Shown piece by piece: positions 26,590 to 35,706 of a DNA stretch of 64,000 nt. The notes under the pieces are model-generated. The model was not told where the DNA came from and did not search any database. It saw nothing but the letters and a program-made list of their open reading frames with translations. A program made the translations under genes and the position numbers. Origin of the DNA: Salinimicrobium nanhaiense (lineage in GTDB: Bacteria > Bacteroidota > Bacteroidia > Flavobacteriales > Flavobacteriaceae); the NCBI GenBank assembly GCA_012038135.1, contig JAAVJQ010000001.1, forward strand, positions 62,001 to 126,000, written 5' to 3'. How positions within the stretch are numbered: the first letter of the stretch is position 1; the number at the start of each line of letters is the position of its first letter.

Positions 26590-28146
26590 TTAATTCTTAG
26601 GTTCTGTGTAATATATATTTAATTTTAGCCTCTTTGCATCATCTTCGGCATTCGGGCCATATAGAACTGTAGCTTTAGGTGTGATCACAGAGGCTGCGGG
26701 CACTCTTTTCACAACCTGATCATCCTGTAACAAAGCTGAATTGCTTATCAAACTAACATTTTGAGAAACTACCAATCCCAATTTCACATTGGTAGAGTCC
26801 TTATTAAGAATATTATTGATATGGCTGGTGAGCCTCACTTTATAGCTAAGGCCATTACCGTTCTCATCTTTTGTCAATGGGGGCAGATGAACAGAAACAG
26901 GATTTCTGGGATTAGACTCCTGCGCTGCGTTTAGCTGGTAATCGTACAATACCCTGTTCCTATCGACATCGAAGATAAGAACTCTCTCCGGCTCGTCCAG
27001 ATTTGCAGCTTTTTCCCTATTGACATGAAATATCAAATTGGCTTCGTTGATCAACCAGTCCATTTCCCTTAAAGCCTCAAGTTCATCTGAAACTCCGTCT
27101 CCATCGCCATCGGGGCCCGAGAAGAGTTCAATTACTGCCATAGAGCCTTCTCCTCCTTTAAGATAAAGATCATCCTCCTCACTAAAATCGGGTATTTCCT
27201 GATTAAAAGTATTTACTTTTGGACCTCCAAAGTTGAGTTTATATGCTCTTCTCACTTCGATAAGCTCCTCTCTATCTCCATCATCATCTGTATCTCTGGC
27301 ATCCGGTACTTTTGTTTTATAATACAAAACAACTCCCGCAGCTTCATGCATCAGGTTTAAAAGCATCATAGTCCCTTCATTGTTCACCTGATCTGCATCG
27401 ATATAGATCCCTCTAAAATAGTCTCTGAAATTGTTCTGGTTAAGCAGCTCTGAAGAGCCACCTTTGTCAAGGATCTTGCTCTGAAAGAATTCCTTGTTAA
27501 GATGCAGGCGTAAAGCAGGATCAAGCGTCAAAGTATCGGCTTCTCCTGTCGCATCAACAGAATATTCAACTATGGGTTCTATAGAAGGTGTAAAATTCTC
27601 CTCATAAAGTACATTTGAAGTAAGATTACTCAAAATGCGGGGTTCCATATTAGAATAGTACTTCTGCGATCTCTCAAAATTGGTTTCGGGATCAAAGGCA
27701 TTTAAAAAGAACCTTGATTCGGTAATGGTAAGCTTAATAGGTCCTGTCCCATAAACTGAATCCAGTTTAAATTCTACACCTTCTTCCCCTGTCACTCTCC
27801 TTGAAAAAAATGGAATGGACATCACAACACTGTCCAACACGGGTTCGTTCCCGAAGGAAGGATTTGCGCCGGTGAGCATAAGATTTGTAAGGACACTGGC
27901 TTCCTGTGTTCCAAAAATAGGATCCTGGTAAATCCCCAGCAGGTTCATCTGAATATTATTGGTTTGAACCGGGCCGTAGTTCAAAGTTCTGGCAGAGATC
28001 TCTGCCTCATTATAGAGTTCGGCATTGAAACCAGGCTCACCAATTACATTGCTGCCAATGGTTTCAAAATCGTCTTCACAAGCTATAAAAGAAAAAACAA
28101 CAGTTGCTACTGTTGTTATTTTCAACAATTTATTGTTTAAATTCAT
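26590..28146 (-). CDS. DUF4270 family lipoprotein
   Basis: A 518-aa exported protein with lipoprotein signal ending in FSFIAC (Cys23) and an acidic +2 region (EDDFETIGSNVIG), then a long beta-rich DUF4270 region. Function is unknown; such proteins are restricted to Bacteroidota and lie beside glmS and a GT5-like gene, as here. The genes neighbour cell-envelope precursor synthesis, which hints at a surface or envelope role (inference). Confidence 0.85.
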   Translation of the reverse strand: MNLNNKLLKITTVATVVFSFIACEDDFETIGSNVIGEPGFNAELYNEAEISARTLNYGPVQTNNIQMNLLGIYQDPIFGTQEASVLTNLMLTGANPSFGNEPVLDSVVMSIPFFSRRVTGEEGVEFKLDSVYGTGPIKLTITESRFFLNAFDPETNFERSQKYYSNMEPRILSNLTSNVLYEENFTPSIEPIVEYSVDATGEADTLTLDPALRLHLNKEFFQSKILDKGGSSELLNQNNFRDYFRGIYIDADQVNNEGTMMLLNLMHEAAGVVLYYKTKVPDARDTDDDGDREELIEVRRAYKLNFGGPKVNTFNQEIPDFSEEDDLYLKGGEGSMAVIELFSGPDGDGDGVSDELEALREMDWLINEANLIFHVNREKAANLDEPERVLIFDVDRNRVLYDYQLNAAQESNPRNPVSVHLPPLTKDENGNGLSYKVRLTSHINNILNKDSTNVKLGLVVSQNVSLISNSALLQDDQVVKRVPAASVITPKATVLYGPNAEDDAKRLKLNIYYTEPKN

Positions 28147-28160
28147 CCAGTTATTTCTAA

Positions 28161-28970
28161 TTATGACAGCACCTCTTTTGTGTAGAATTCCTGGTAAGCT
28201 GAGGCAAATTCCTCACGGTTTTTGTATTCTAACACCGGCTTGGCAAGTTTACTTAAATATTTCTTTAGTTCATCGGGAATGTTATCCCCTGCAATAATGG
28301 CAGCATCAGAATTATCCACTGCTGTTTTCATCAGGTTAACGTAGGTAGGTTTCTTTAAATGTTTCACCTGTTCATTTTCCAATCCGTCAAATAAAACCTT
28401 CTTATACATATTGCTATCTAACGTACCATCGAAGTCCTGATTGTATATAGAGGTAACAATTTTGGCTTTATTAAATAAAGGTTCATTCCCATAATAGTTC
28501 CTAAGGTACAGGGGCAGCATGGAAGAAAGCCATCCATTCACATGGATAATATTGGGAGACCAGTTAAGTTTTTTTACAGTTTCTATCACACCTTTTGCAA
28601 AGAAAATGGCTCTTTCGTCATTATCGGGAAAAAGATTACCTTCCTCATCTGTAAGCGTAGCTTTTCTTTTGAAGTAGTCCTCATTATCAATAAAATACAC
28701 CTGCATTCTCTCTTTAGGAATGGATGCAACCTTTATAATAAGGGGCATATCAAGATCATTGATCACCAGGTTCATACCTGAAAGCCTTATCACCTCATGC
28801 AGTTGATGCCTACGCTCATTAATGTTACCAAAACGGGGCATAAAAATACGTATTTGACCTCCATGGCTGTTCACCATTCTTGGAGCTTCAAAAGACATAG
28901 ATGAAATTTCGGTTTCGGGTAAATAAGGAATAACTTCAGATGATACGTACAATATCCTCTTATCTTTCAT
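28161..28970 (-). CDS. Glycogen/starch synthase-like protein (GT5 catalytic N-domain only)
   Basis: A 269-aa protein matching the N-terminal Rossmann domain of GT5 starch synthases: ILYVSSEVIPYLPETEISSMS, HGGQIRIFMPRFGNINERRHQLHEVIRLSG (described as about residues 36-65), NIIHVNGWLSSMLPLYLRNYY. The C-terminal GT1 domain (second half, about 200 aa) that binds ADP-glucose is missing, so it may lack normal synthase activity. The canonical KTGG substrate motif near the N-terminus is replaced by ETEIS. A conserved flavobacterial neighbour of panC and DUF4270. Confidence 0.8.
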   Translation of the reverse strand: MKDKRILYVSSEVIPYLPETEISSMSFEAPRMVNSHGGQIRIFMPRFGNINERRHQLHEVIRLSGMNLVINDLDMPLIIKVASIPKERMQVYFIDNEDYFKRKATLTDEEGNLFPDNDERAIFFAKGVIETVKKLNWSPNIIHVNGWLSSMLPLYLRNYYGNEPLFNKAKIVTSIYNQDFDGTLDSNMYKKVLFDGLENEQVKHLKKPTYVNLMKTAVDNSDAAIIAGDNIPDELKKYLSKLAKPVLEYKNREEFASAYQEFYTKEVLS

Positions 28971-29006
28971 AGGATCACTTTAATGCTGTTGTGAAATAAA
29001 AACACG

Positions 29007-29014
29007 CAAAAATA
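29007..29014 (-). promoter_or_regulatory. -7 promoter element of the GT5-DUF4270-glmS operon
   Basis: TATTTTTG on the minus strand, exact TAnnTTTG, 37 bp before the start of the GT5-like gene. It is back-to-back with the panC promoter. Confidence 0.6.
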
Positions 29015-29045
29015 CAAAATTTTATGCAGATTGCCAGTATTATAT

Positions 29046-29053
29046 TAAGTTTG
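29046..29053 (+). promoter_or_regulatory. -7 promoter element of the panC operon
   Basis: TAAGTTTG, exact TAnnTTTG, 24 bp before the panC ATG; TATG occurs at the -33 spacing (19 bp upstream), a partial match. Confidence 0.6.
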
Positions 29054-29076
29054 CACGCCGTAAATTTTAGAATAAG

Positions 29077-29925
29077 ATGCAGATTTTAAAGGAGAAGGAC
29101 GCGCTAAAAAAGCAGATTGCTGCTTTTAAAAAAGACTATCTCAGCATAGGTTTTGTTCCTACCATGGGAGCCCTTCATGCAGGTCATCTTTCTCTGATAA
29201 AACAAGCTCTTACTACCTGTGATAAAGTAGTGGTGAGCATCTTTGTAAACCCCACCCAGTTTGATAACCCCGACGATCTTGAGAAGTATCCGCGTTCCCT
29301 TGAACAGGACGTGGAACGAATATCCCGCTTAAGTGACGAGGTGATCATTTTTTCTCCCCCGGCTTCAGAAATGTATGGAAATTCGGTTTCTTCAGAAAAG
29401 TTCTCTTTTGACGGACTGGAGCATCAGATGGAAGGAAAATTTCGCGCAGGACATTTTGACGGGGTAGGCACTATTGTGAAAAAACTCTTCCAGATGGTAG
29501 AACCCGATAAGGCCTTCTTTGGAGAAAAAGATTTTCAGCAGTTACAGATCGTAAAGAAAATGGTGCAGAAGGAACAGCTGGAAGTTGAAGTGATAGGCTG
29601 CCCGATTGACAGAGAGATCAACGGACTCGCCCGCAGCTCCCGCAATGAAAGGTTAAGTCCCGAAGCACGACAAAGTGCTGCCTTTATCTACCAGATCCTT
29701 CAGCAAGTGAAACAGGAATTTGGCACAAAAAGTGCGTCAGAGATAAACAACTGGGTTTCAGAAGAATTCAGAAAAAATAATGCACTAAAACTTGAATATT
29801 TTGAGATCGCCGATGAAGAAACTCTCATGACCATGCAGGAGAAAGAAGATCACCAGAAGTACAGGGCATTTATCGCCGCTTATTCCGGCGACATCAGGTT
29901 AATAGATAATATAGCTTTAAATTAG
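29077..29925 (+). CDS. panC: Pantothenate synthetase
   Basis: A 282-aa enzyme joining pantoate and beta-alanine with ATP. Visible: [16 protein letters not shown] with the HxGH nucleotide motif, [27 protein letters not shown], and [12 protein letters not shown] (KMSKS-like). It is followed four bases later by panD, which supplies beta-alanine, so the last two steps of pantothenate synthesis are coupled. Confidence 0.97.
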   Translation: MQILKEKDALKKQIAAFKKDYLSIGFVPTMGALHAGHLSLIKQALTTCDKVVVSIFVNPTQFDNPDDLEKYPRSLEQDVERISRLSDEVIIFSPPASEMYGNSVSSEKFSFDGLEHQMEGKFRAGHFDGVGTIVKKLFQMVEPDKAFFGEKDFQQLQIVKKMVQKEQLEVEVIGCPIDREINGLARSSRNERLSPEARQSAAFIYQILQQVKQEFGTKSASEINNWVSEEFRKNNALKLEYFEIADEETLMTMQEKEDHQKYRAFIAAYSGDIRLIDNIALN

Positions 29926-29929
29926 TATT

Positions 29930-30280
29930 ATGCAGATCCATGTTGTAAAGTCAAAAATCCATCGCGTCAAAGTCACAGGTGCCGATCTCAATTATATTGG
30001 GAGCATCACCATAGATGAAGATCTTATGGAGGCGGCGAATATTATTGAAGGAGAAAAGGTGCAGATTGTGAACAACAACAATGGTGAACGCCTGGAAACC
30101 TATGCTATTCCCGGACCCCGCAACAGTGGCGAGATCACTTTAAATGGTGCCGCTGCCCGCAAGGTCGCTAAGGGAGATATTTTGATCCTAATTACCTATG
30201 CCATTATGGATATTGAAGAGGCAAAGAATTTTAAGCCGGCTTTGGTTTTCCCTAATGAAGATACCAACCTCCTCAGTTAG
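29930..30280 (+). CDS. panD: Aspartate 1-decarboxylase
   Basis: A 116-aa pyruvoyl enzyme precursor: the self-cleavage site is Gly24-Ser25 (NYIGSITID), Ser25 becoming the pyruvoyl group. The conserved Tyr in [20 protein letters not shown] (residues 55-74) assists. It makes beta-alanine for PanC. Confidence 0.96.
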   Translation: MQIHVVKSKIHRVKVTGADLNYIGSITIDEDLMEAANIIEGEKVQIVNNNNGERLETYAIPGPRNSGEITLNGAAARKVAKGDILILITYAIMDIEEAKNFKPALVFPNEDTNLLS

Positions 30281-30283
30281 ATC

Positions 30284-31249
30284 TTGAAGAAAAAACTACT
30301 CAAGTTTACTAAAACCTTTCTACCTCTCTTGCTGGGAGTTTTTTTGATCTGGTATTCTTTAAGCAGCGCCACCCCGCAAGAGAGGGAAGAGCTTTGGAAC
30401 AACATTAAACTTGCCGAACTGGAATGGGTTATGCTTAGCGTTTTCTTCGGAATTCTCTCGCATCTTTCCAGGGCCTATCGCTGGAAGTACCTTTTAGAGC
30501 CCCTGGGTTACCGCCCGCAATTCGCCAATAGTTTTATGGCAGTGATGGGAGGCTATCTTGCCAATCTTGGCGTTCCCAGGTCTGGTGAAGTCCTTCGAGC
30601 TGCAACAGTTTCTACCTATGAGGACATTCCGTTTGATAAAGCCTTTGGCACCATAGTTTCTGAAAGAATTGCAGACGTTATCATGGTGCTTCTTATTACC
30701 ATTTTTGGATTCCTTATTCAGACTGAAAGGCTTATCCTTTATTTCAGCGAAAATGAGATCAATCCCTTCATTTCTCTGGGAATTCTCCTGCTCCTTGTTG
30801 GCTTCGGAATTGTTTTCCTTAACCTCATAAGAAGATCGAACCACCATCTGATGGTGAAAATAAGAGATTTTGCTGTCGGTCTTTTGGAAGGTATGAGAAG
30901 TATCCTGAAGATGAAGCATAAAAAAGGTTTTTTGCTTCACACACTTTTCATCTGGACCATGTACCTGCTCATGTTCTATGTGATCAAATATGCTTTGCCC
31001 GAAACTGAATCTCTTACAATCGCCGGGTTCATGGCGGCCTTTATTGTAGGTTCCTTTGCCATATCTACCACTAACGGCGGTATTGGTGTCTATCCCATAG
31101 CTATGGGCGCCGTGCTACTGCTCTTTGGGATTAATCAACAGGCCGGGGAAGCTTTCGGCTGGATCATGTGGGGATCTCAAACCTTAATGGTGATCATTCT
31201 GGGAGGTTTTTCGCTCTTATTCTTGCCACTTTACAATCAAAAGAAATAA
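30284..31249 (+). CDS. Flippase-like membrane protein (LPG synthase TM / UPF0104 family)
   Basis: A 321-aa protein with about eight membrane helices, of the YbhN/MprF N-terminal (AglD2) family; motifs include LSHLSRAYRWKYLLEPLG, GGYLANLGVPRSGEVLRAA and TTNGGIGVYPIAMGAVL. Such proteins are thought to flip or modify lipids. It lacks the cytosolic lysyl-transferase domain of MprF. It starts at TTG only three bases after the panD stop. Confidence 0.85.
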   Translation: MKKKLLKFTKTFLPLLLGVFLIWYSLSSATPQEREELWNNIKLAELEWVMLSVFFGILSHLSRAYRWKYLLEPLGYRPQFANSFMAVMGGYLANLGVPRSGEVLRAATVSTYEDIPFDKAFGTIVSERIADVIMVLLITIFGFLIQTERLILYFSENEINPFISLGILLLLVGFGIVFLNLIRRSNHHLMVKIRDFAVGLLEGMRSILKMKHKKGFLLHTLFIWTMYLLMFYVIKYALPETESLTIAGFMAAFIVGSFAISTTNGGIGVYPIAMGAVLLLFGINQQAGEAFGWIMWGSQTLMVIILGGFSLLFLPLYNQKK

Positions 31250-31283
31250 TTTTTATATTGCTCTAGGAAAAAACCTACTGCAT

Positions 31284-32429
31284 ATGAGGAAATTATACTT
31301 TCTAACTCTTATTATTTTTGCTTCCCCCATACTATCTGCACAGACCATTTACAAGACCATTAAATCTTCCAGGATTGGTACAGAAAGGGAATTGAAAATA
31401 CAGCTGCCACGGAATTACGAGCAGAATACCGAAAAAACTTATCCGCTCATCATCGTATTAGACGGCGATTACCTTTTCGAACCTATGGCCGGTAATGTGG
31501 ATTACTATTCCTACTGGGATGAGATCCCCGAAGCCATTGTCGTAGGTGTTAATCAAATCGACAGCCGTGAAGACGACAGCATGTATGATTCGCAGCGTTT
31601 CCTGCCCGAAAAAAGAGGAGCCCAATTTTTCGAGTTTTTGGGCATGGAGCTTTTGAAGTTCATGGACGAAAACTACCGCACCTCCAAATTTGTAGCTATT
31701 GCGGGACATGATATCACTGCCAATTTCCTCAATTATTACCTCTTTAAGAACGATCCGCTCTTTCATGCTTATATCAACTTTAGCCCCGACCTGGCTCCGG
31801 AAATGGCAACCAGGCTTACCGAAAAATTTTCGGTTATAGAAAAACCAGTCTGGTATTATCTTGCCGTTGGCAGCAATGATATTCCAACCCTCAGAAAAGG
31901 TATAGCCGATCTGGACAAACAGTTAGCTTCGGTTACAAATGATAATCTGAAATATAAATTTGAAGAAATGGATGCCGCCACTCATTATACCATTATAGGT
32001 CGTGCGCTACCAAAGGCGCTGGAGCACATTTTTGCCTTATATAAACCTATCGGGCTCAAGGAGTATGACGAGATCGTGATGATGGAAGGCTCGCCTTACG
32101 ACTACCTTACCGATAAATATGACGTGATCAATAATAACTTCGGAATAGATAAAAAAGTCCGCGTCAATGATTACCTGGCTGTAGGCAAAGCCCTGGAATT
32201 CCTTCAAAAATGGGAAGAGCTGGAGAAACTGGGAGAACTGGCGAGGAAGCAGTATCCAACTTCTGCCCTGGGTACTTATTATCTCGCACGCGCCTATGAG
32301 GCAACCGGCAGATCAAGAAAAGCAATGCGTACTTATCAAAGTGCCTACGGGCAGGAGGAAGTTGCTTTTGTCACCGTAGATTTTATGCTTCAAAAAGCAG
32401 AATTAATTAAAGAAGATTTCGGTTATTAG
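31284..32429 (+). CDS. Esterase-D-like alpha/beta-hydrolase fold protein with Asp at the nucleophile position
   Basis: A 381-aa exported protein: signal peptide MRKLYFLTLIIFASPILSAQ, then a putative-esterase (EsteraseD) domain (about 30-270; TYPLIIVLDGDYLF, IPEAIVVGVNQIDSRE, FSPDLAPEM). The nucleophile elbow, normally GHSxGG, reads AGHDITA, so Ser is replaced by Asp143. The last 90 residues look like two TPR-type helical hairpins (YYLARAYEATGRSRKAMRTYQSAYG). It may be a pseudo-enzyme or use Asp. It lies between the flippase-like gene and radA, probably in one operon. Confidence 0.8.
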   Translation: MRKLYFLTLIIFASPILSAQTIYKTIKSSRIGTERELKIQLPRNYEQNTEKTYPLIIVLDGDYLFEPMAGNVDYYSYWDEIPEAIVVGVNQIDSREDDSMYDSQRFLPEKRGAQFFEFLGMELLKFMDENYRTSKFVAIAGHDITANFLNYYLFKNDPLFHAYINFSPDLAPEMATRLTEKFSVIEKPVWYYLAVGSNDIPTLRKGIADLDKQLASVTNDNLKYKFEEMDAATHYTIIGRALPKALEHIFALYKPIGLKEYDEIVMMEGSPYDYLTDKYDVINNNFGIDKKVRVNDYLAVGKALEFLQKWEELEKLGELARKQYPTSALGTYYLARAYEATGRSRKAMRTYQSAYGQEEVAFVTVDFMLQKAELIKEDFGY

Positions 32430-32456
32430 CTGTTCATTTCTGAAGCTTTTATCTGG

Positions 32457-33821
32457 ATGGCTAAATTAAAAACAACTTTTTATTGTCAGAACTGCGGCGC
32501 CCAGCACAGCAAATGGCAGGGACAATGCAATTCATGCAAGGAATGGAACACTCTCGCTGAAGAAGTCCTCGAAAAAGCTGAAAAAACCACCTGGAAATCT
32601 CCGGCCTCTGCCGCTGTTAAAAAGGTGGCGAAGCCTTTGCGCATTTCAGAGATCGAGGTTTCTAAAGAAGAACGACTGAATACCAATAATGCTGAACTGG
32701 ACCGGGTTCTTGGCGGCGGTATTGTACCCGGCTCTTTGACCCTGCTTGGTGGGGAACCCGGAATTGGAAAAAGCACCCTGCTCCTGCAGATCTCCCTCAA
32801 CCTGAAGTTCAAAACCCTTTATGTTTCCGGAGAGGAAAGTCAGCAGCAGATAAAGATGCGAGCGCAAAGGATCAACCCCGACTCCAACAACTGTTATATT
32901 TTAACCGAAACCAAAACTCAGAACATCTTTAGCCAGATCGAAAAACTGGAGCCCGAAATTGTCATTATTGACTCTATTCAAACGCTGCACAGCGACTACA
33001 TAGAAAGCGGTCCCGGGAGCATTTCACAGATAAGGGAATGTACTGCCGAGCTTATCAAATACGCCAAAGAAACCGCCACTCCGGTGATCCTTATTGGCCA
33101 TATCACCAAAGAAGGAAGTATCGCGGGGCCTAAGGTACTCGAACACATGGTAGATACCGTATTGCAGTTCGAGGGCGACCGCAACCACGTTTACCGCATC
33201 CTTAGAGCCCACAAGAACAGGTTTGGCTCTACCAATGAACTTGGAATCTACGAGATGCTGAGCAACGGCCTGAGGGAAGTAAGCAACCCTTCTGAAATAC
33301 TTATTTCAAAAAATGAGGAAGACCTAAGCGGAACTGCTATTGCAGCTACCCTGGAAGGTATGCGCCCCCTAATGATCGAGATCCAGGCACTGGTGAGTTC
33401 GGCCGTTTATGGTACCCCTCAGCGTTCGGCGACGGGTTATAATGCCAAGCGGCTGAATATGCTGCTGGCGGTACTGGAGAAACGCGCCGGCTTCAGGCTT
33501 GGTGCAAAGGATGTCTTCCTGAATATCACCGGCGGAATCTCAGTAGATGATCCTGCATTGGACCTTGCTGTTGTAGCTGCCATTCTATCCTCAAATGAAG
33601 ATATTGCGGTTCCTAAGGATATCTGCTTTGCTGCAGAAGTTGGCCTGGCAGGAGAAGTGAGGCCCGTGACCCGAGTTGAGCAACGAATACAGGAGGCCGA
33701 AAAGTTAGGCTTTAGCAGCATTCTTGTTTCTGCTCAAAGCAAGATCCCAAAAAACAATTTTACAATCAGGATTCAGAAGGTTGCTAAAGTAGAAGATGTA
33801 GTCAGCTACCTGTTTGGATAA
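32457..33821 (+). CDS. radA: DNA repair protein RadA
   Basis: A 454-aa RecA-like branch-migration helicase. Zinc finger Cys10-x2-Cys13-x10-Cys24-x2-Cys27, Walker A GGEPGIGKST, the RadA-specific KNRFGST motif, and a C-terminal Lon-protease-like domain (about 275-450; LNITGGISVDDPALDLAVVAAILSS written here as two halves around residues 360-385). It processes recombination intermediates. Confidence 0.96.
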   Translation: MAKLKTTFYCQNCGAQHSKWQGQCNSCKEWNTLAEEVLEKAEKTTWKSPASAAVKKVAKPLRISEIEVSKEERLNTNNAELDRVLGGGIVPGSLTLLGGEPGIGKSTLLLQISLNLKFKTLYVSGEESQQQIKMRAQRINPDSNNCYILTETKTQNIFSQIEKLEPEIVIIDSIQTLHSDYIESGPGSISQIRECTAELIKYAKETATPVILIGHITKEGSIAGPKVLEHMVDTVLQFEGDRNHVYRILRAHKNRFGSTNELGIYEMLSNGLREVSNPSEILISKNEEDLSGTAIAATLEGMRPLMIEIQALVSSAVYGTPQRSATGYNAKRLNMLLAVLEKRAGFRLGAKDVFLNITGGISVDDPALDLAVVAAILSSNEDIAVPKDICFAAEVGLAGEVRPVTRVEQRIQEAEKLGFSSILVSAQSKIPKNNFTIRIQKVAKVEDVVSYLFG

Positions 33822-33830
33822 ATTTCGAGC

Positions 33831-34091
33831 ATGAAGATCGCTTTTCGCACCATAGAAATTGAAAACCTCGTGATTTCTTATGTTGGAGTCTTCGGAATTT
33901 TATTAGCCCTTAATTATTTCTTTGATCTCTATGTTCATGCAATCTTTTTCCTGCCCCTCCAGGTAAGTCTTTTTTTCATTTTTAGAGGTAAGGTAGAAAT
34001 TATCCAGAGTAGATCCTGCAGGAGCTGTTCGAAATATGTCCATCCCGCTGAAGGATATAAAAAAAGGAGAGTTTTTCACTCTCCTTTTTAA
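33831..34091 (+). CDS. Hypothetical small membrane protein after radA
   Basis: An 86-aa ORF starting 9 bp after the radA stop: two hydrophobic segments (LVISYVGVFGILLALNYFF; YVHAIFFLPLQVSLFFIF), then a Cys-containing tail (SRSCRSCSKYVHP). The last 10 codons run through a terminator stem and the TAA closes its T tract, so the annotated C-terminus may be accidental. I do not recognise a family. Confidence 0.4.
   Translation: MKIAFRTIEIENLVISYVGVFGILLALNYFFDLYVHAIFFLPLQVSLFFIFRGKVEIIQSRSCRSCSKYVHPAEGYKKRRVFHSPF
34061..34089 (+). terminator. Terminator of the panC-radA operon
   Basis: AAAAAGGAGAG (34061-34071) pairs with CTCTCCTTTTT (34079-34089), loop of 7 nt; T run follows from the arm. Confidence 0.8.
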
Positions 34092-34129
34092 AGCTGTTGA
34101 ACAGCATTAATTGTTATTCTTCTTAATTA

Positions 34130-34330
34130 CTACCTGTGCTCGGCAGCAACTTCGTCGGTATCTTTTCTATATTTAAGCATAGAGATCCCGGCAATGAAAA
34201 AAACAAATCCCAGGATAGCCAGGGCCCATGGGCTAAACATTAAGGCAACACTGCCAAAAATGCCCAGAACTCCCATAATTAGGGCAATGGCACCTCCAAT
34301 TAACATAATAACTGCTAAGGTCTTGATCAT
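34130..34330 (-). CDS. Small two-helix membrane protein
   Basis: A 66-aa hydrophobic protein: two Gly/Ala-rich membrane segments (AVIMLIGGAIALIMGVLGIF and ALAILGFVFFIAGISML) and a charged tail (KYRKDTDEVAAEHR). Small proteins of this look are common in flavobacteria, of unknown role. It is alone, with about 220 bp upstream that contain no other gene; TAATTTTA at 34363-34370 (minus) is a near match to the -7 consensus. Confidence 0.65.
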   Translation of the reverse strand: MIKTLAVIMLIGGAIALIMGVLGIFGSVALMFSPWALAILGFVFFIAGISMLKYRKDTDEVAAEHR

Positions 34331-34553
34331 AATTTCAAGTTTTGGTTAAGAGTTAAAATTATTAATTCTGCAGAAGTTCCAGTACACTTTAACAATTTTT
34401 AAAGTGAATTTTCACCAAATCCATAAAAAATTACCATTTTCAATAATTTCTGAAGTGGCGACTTTGACAGGGATGATTCTCATCCAGGTTCAGGAAATAA
34501 TTTTAACCTAACCATTCTAACCTAACTGGCACAATTTCTGCTTTTTAGAAACT

Positions 34554-35696
34554 GTGAAAAAGAAAACAACCCACTATAATTTCATTTTTACCATTCTGCT
34601 GAGTTTGCTTTTAGTGACCTCCTGTTCTAAAATGACTAAAGTAAAGGATGTCTTTACGAATCCAACAGCGCGCGAGAAATACTTACGGGACCTTGAGCAG
34701 GACCCGGTAGCCCTGGCACAATGGAAAGAAACCTTTGAAAATGCCCTTTTTGACAGTGTAGCTATTGCTTTACCATATACCGAGGCAGGTAAATTCTCCC
34801 TGACCTCCCGGGAGGTCTATTCCTATAACTTCTCCCTCAACCCGGGAGAACGGCTACAGGTGGAAGTAGATGCCGATTCCCTCAACACCCTGGTTTTTCT
34901 CGATCTCTACCGGCAGGAAATAGATTCTGCAATTACTTATGAGCATTTATTGGCGGCTGATTTTAACTCAAAAATTCTGCAGCATGAAATTAATGAGCCG
35001 GGAATTTATAAGTTGCTTATTCAGCCGGAGATCTCTGCCAGCTCGCCTTTCAGACTCAATATTTATAAAGAAGCTGTATATAAATTCCCTGTTGCGGGAA
35101 GAGGAAATTCAGCTGTACAAAGCTATTGGGGTGCGGCCCGAGATGGCGGCAGGAGAAGCCATGAAGGAATTGACATTTTTGCCCCCAAAGGCACTCCCGT
35201 TATTGCTGCTACCGAAGGTCGTGTGAGCAGAACCGGAAACCGTGGTCTGGGAGGGAAACAGGTATGGATGCGGGATAATAAGCGTGGAACTTCTCTTTAT
35301 TACGCTCATCTTGACAGCGTAATTGCTACCCCGGGACAGCGGGTTTCACCCGGAGATACTTTGGGTCTTGTAGGTAACACAGGTAACGCCCGCACCACTC
35401 CGCCTCATCTTCACTTCGGAATTTATAAAGGATATCGCGGAGCCCAAAATCCGTTGCCTTACGTGTACCAAACTCCTTTGCCTGAAAGCATGGCTCCCAC
35501 GGAAACTGCTTCAGAATATCTTTTAGCAACCGGCACAGCCAATCTTAGAAAAGGTCCTTCCACAAAGGCTCAAATTGCTTCCCGAATCAAGGTGCAGGAT
35601 ACACTGTATTATCTTGGAGAAACTAAGGATTGGTACCACACCCGGCTTGGGAACGAAAATTTCTTCGTTCACAAGAGCCTGGCGCGGCCTTTATAA
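34554..35696 (+). CDS. M23 family peptidase lipoprotein with SH3-like domain
   Basis: A 380-aa exported protein from GTG 34554: lipobox LLVTSC (Cys24), a beta-rich pre-peptidase region (about 40-180), a LytM/M23 zinc peptidase domain with HEGID and HLHFG ligands (about 200-305), and a C-terminal bacterial SH3 domain (TANLRKGPSTKAQIASRI). It probably cuts peptidoglycan cross-links from the periplasmic side. Convergent with the OmpA-like gene, with a 10-bp gap. Confidence 0.88.
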   Translation: MKKKTTHYNFIFTILLSLLLVTSCSKMTKVKDVFTNPTAREKYLRDLEQDPVALAQWKETFENALFDSVAIALPYTEAGKFSLTSREVYSYNFSLNPGERLQVEVDADSLNTLVFLDLYRQEIDSAITYEHLLAADFNSKILQHEINEPGIYKLLIQPEISASSPFRLNIYKEAVYKFPVAGRGNSAVQSYWGAARDGGRRSHEGIDIFAPKGTPVIAATEGRVSRTGNRGLGGKQVWMRDNKRGTSLYYAHLDSVIATPGQRVSPGDTLGLVGNTGNARTTPPHLHFGIYKGYRGAQNPLPYVYQTPLPESMAPTETASEYLLATGTANLRKGPSTKAQIASRIKVQDTLYYLGETKDWYHTRLGNENFFVHKSLARPL

Positions 35697-35706
35697 AAAT
35701 CTTCTG

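Noticed and set aside
34504..34526. TAACC words upstream of the M23 gene as another heptad array
   Set aside because: The words occur at 34504, 34509, 34518 and 34523 (steps 5, 9, 5), a 14-bp duplication without 7-bp phase or an inverse arm.
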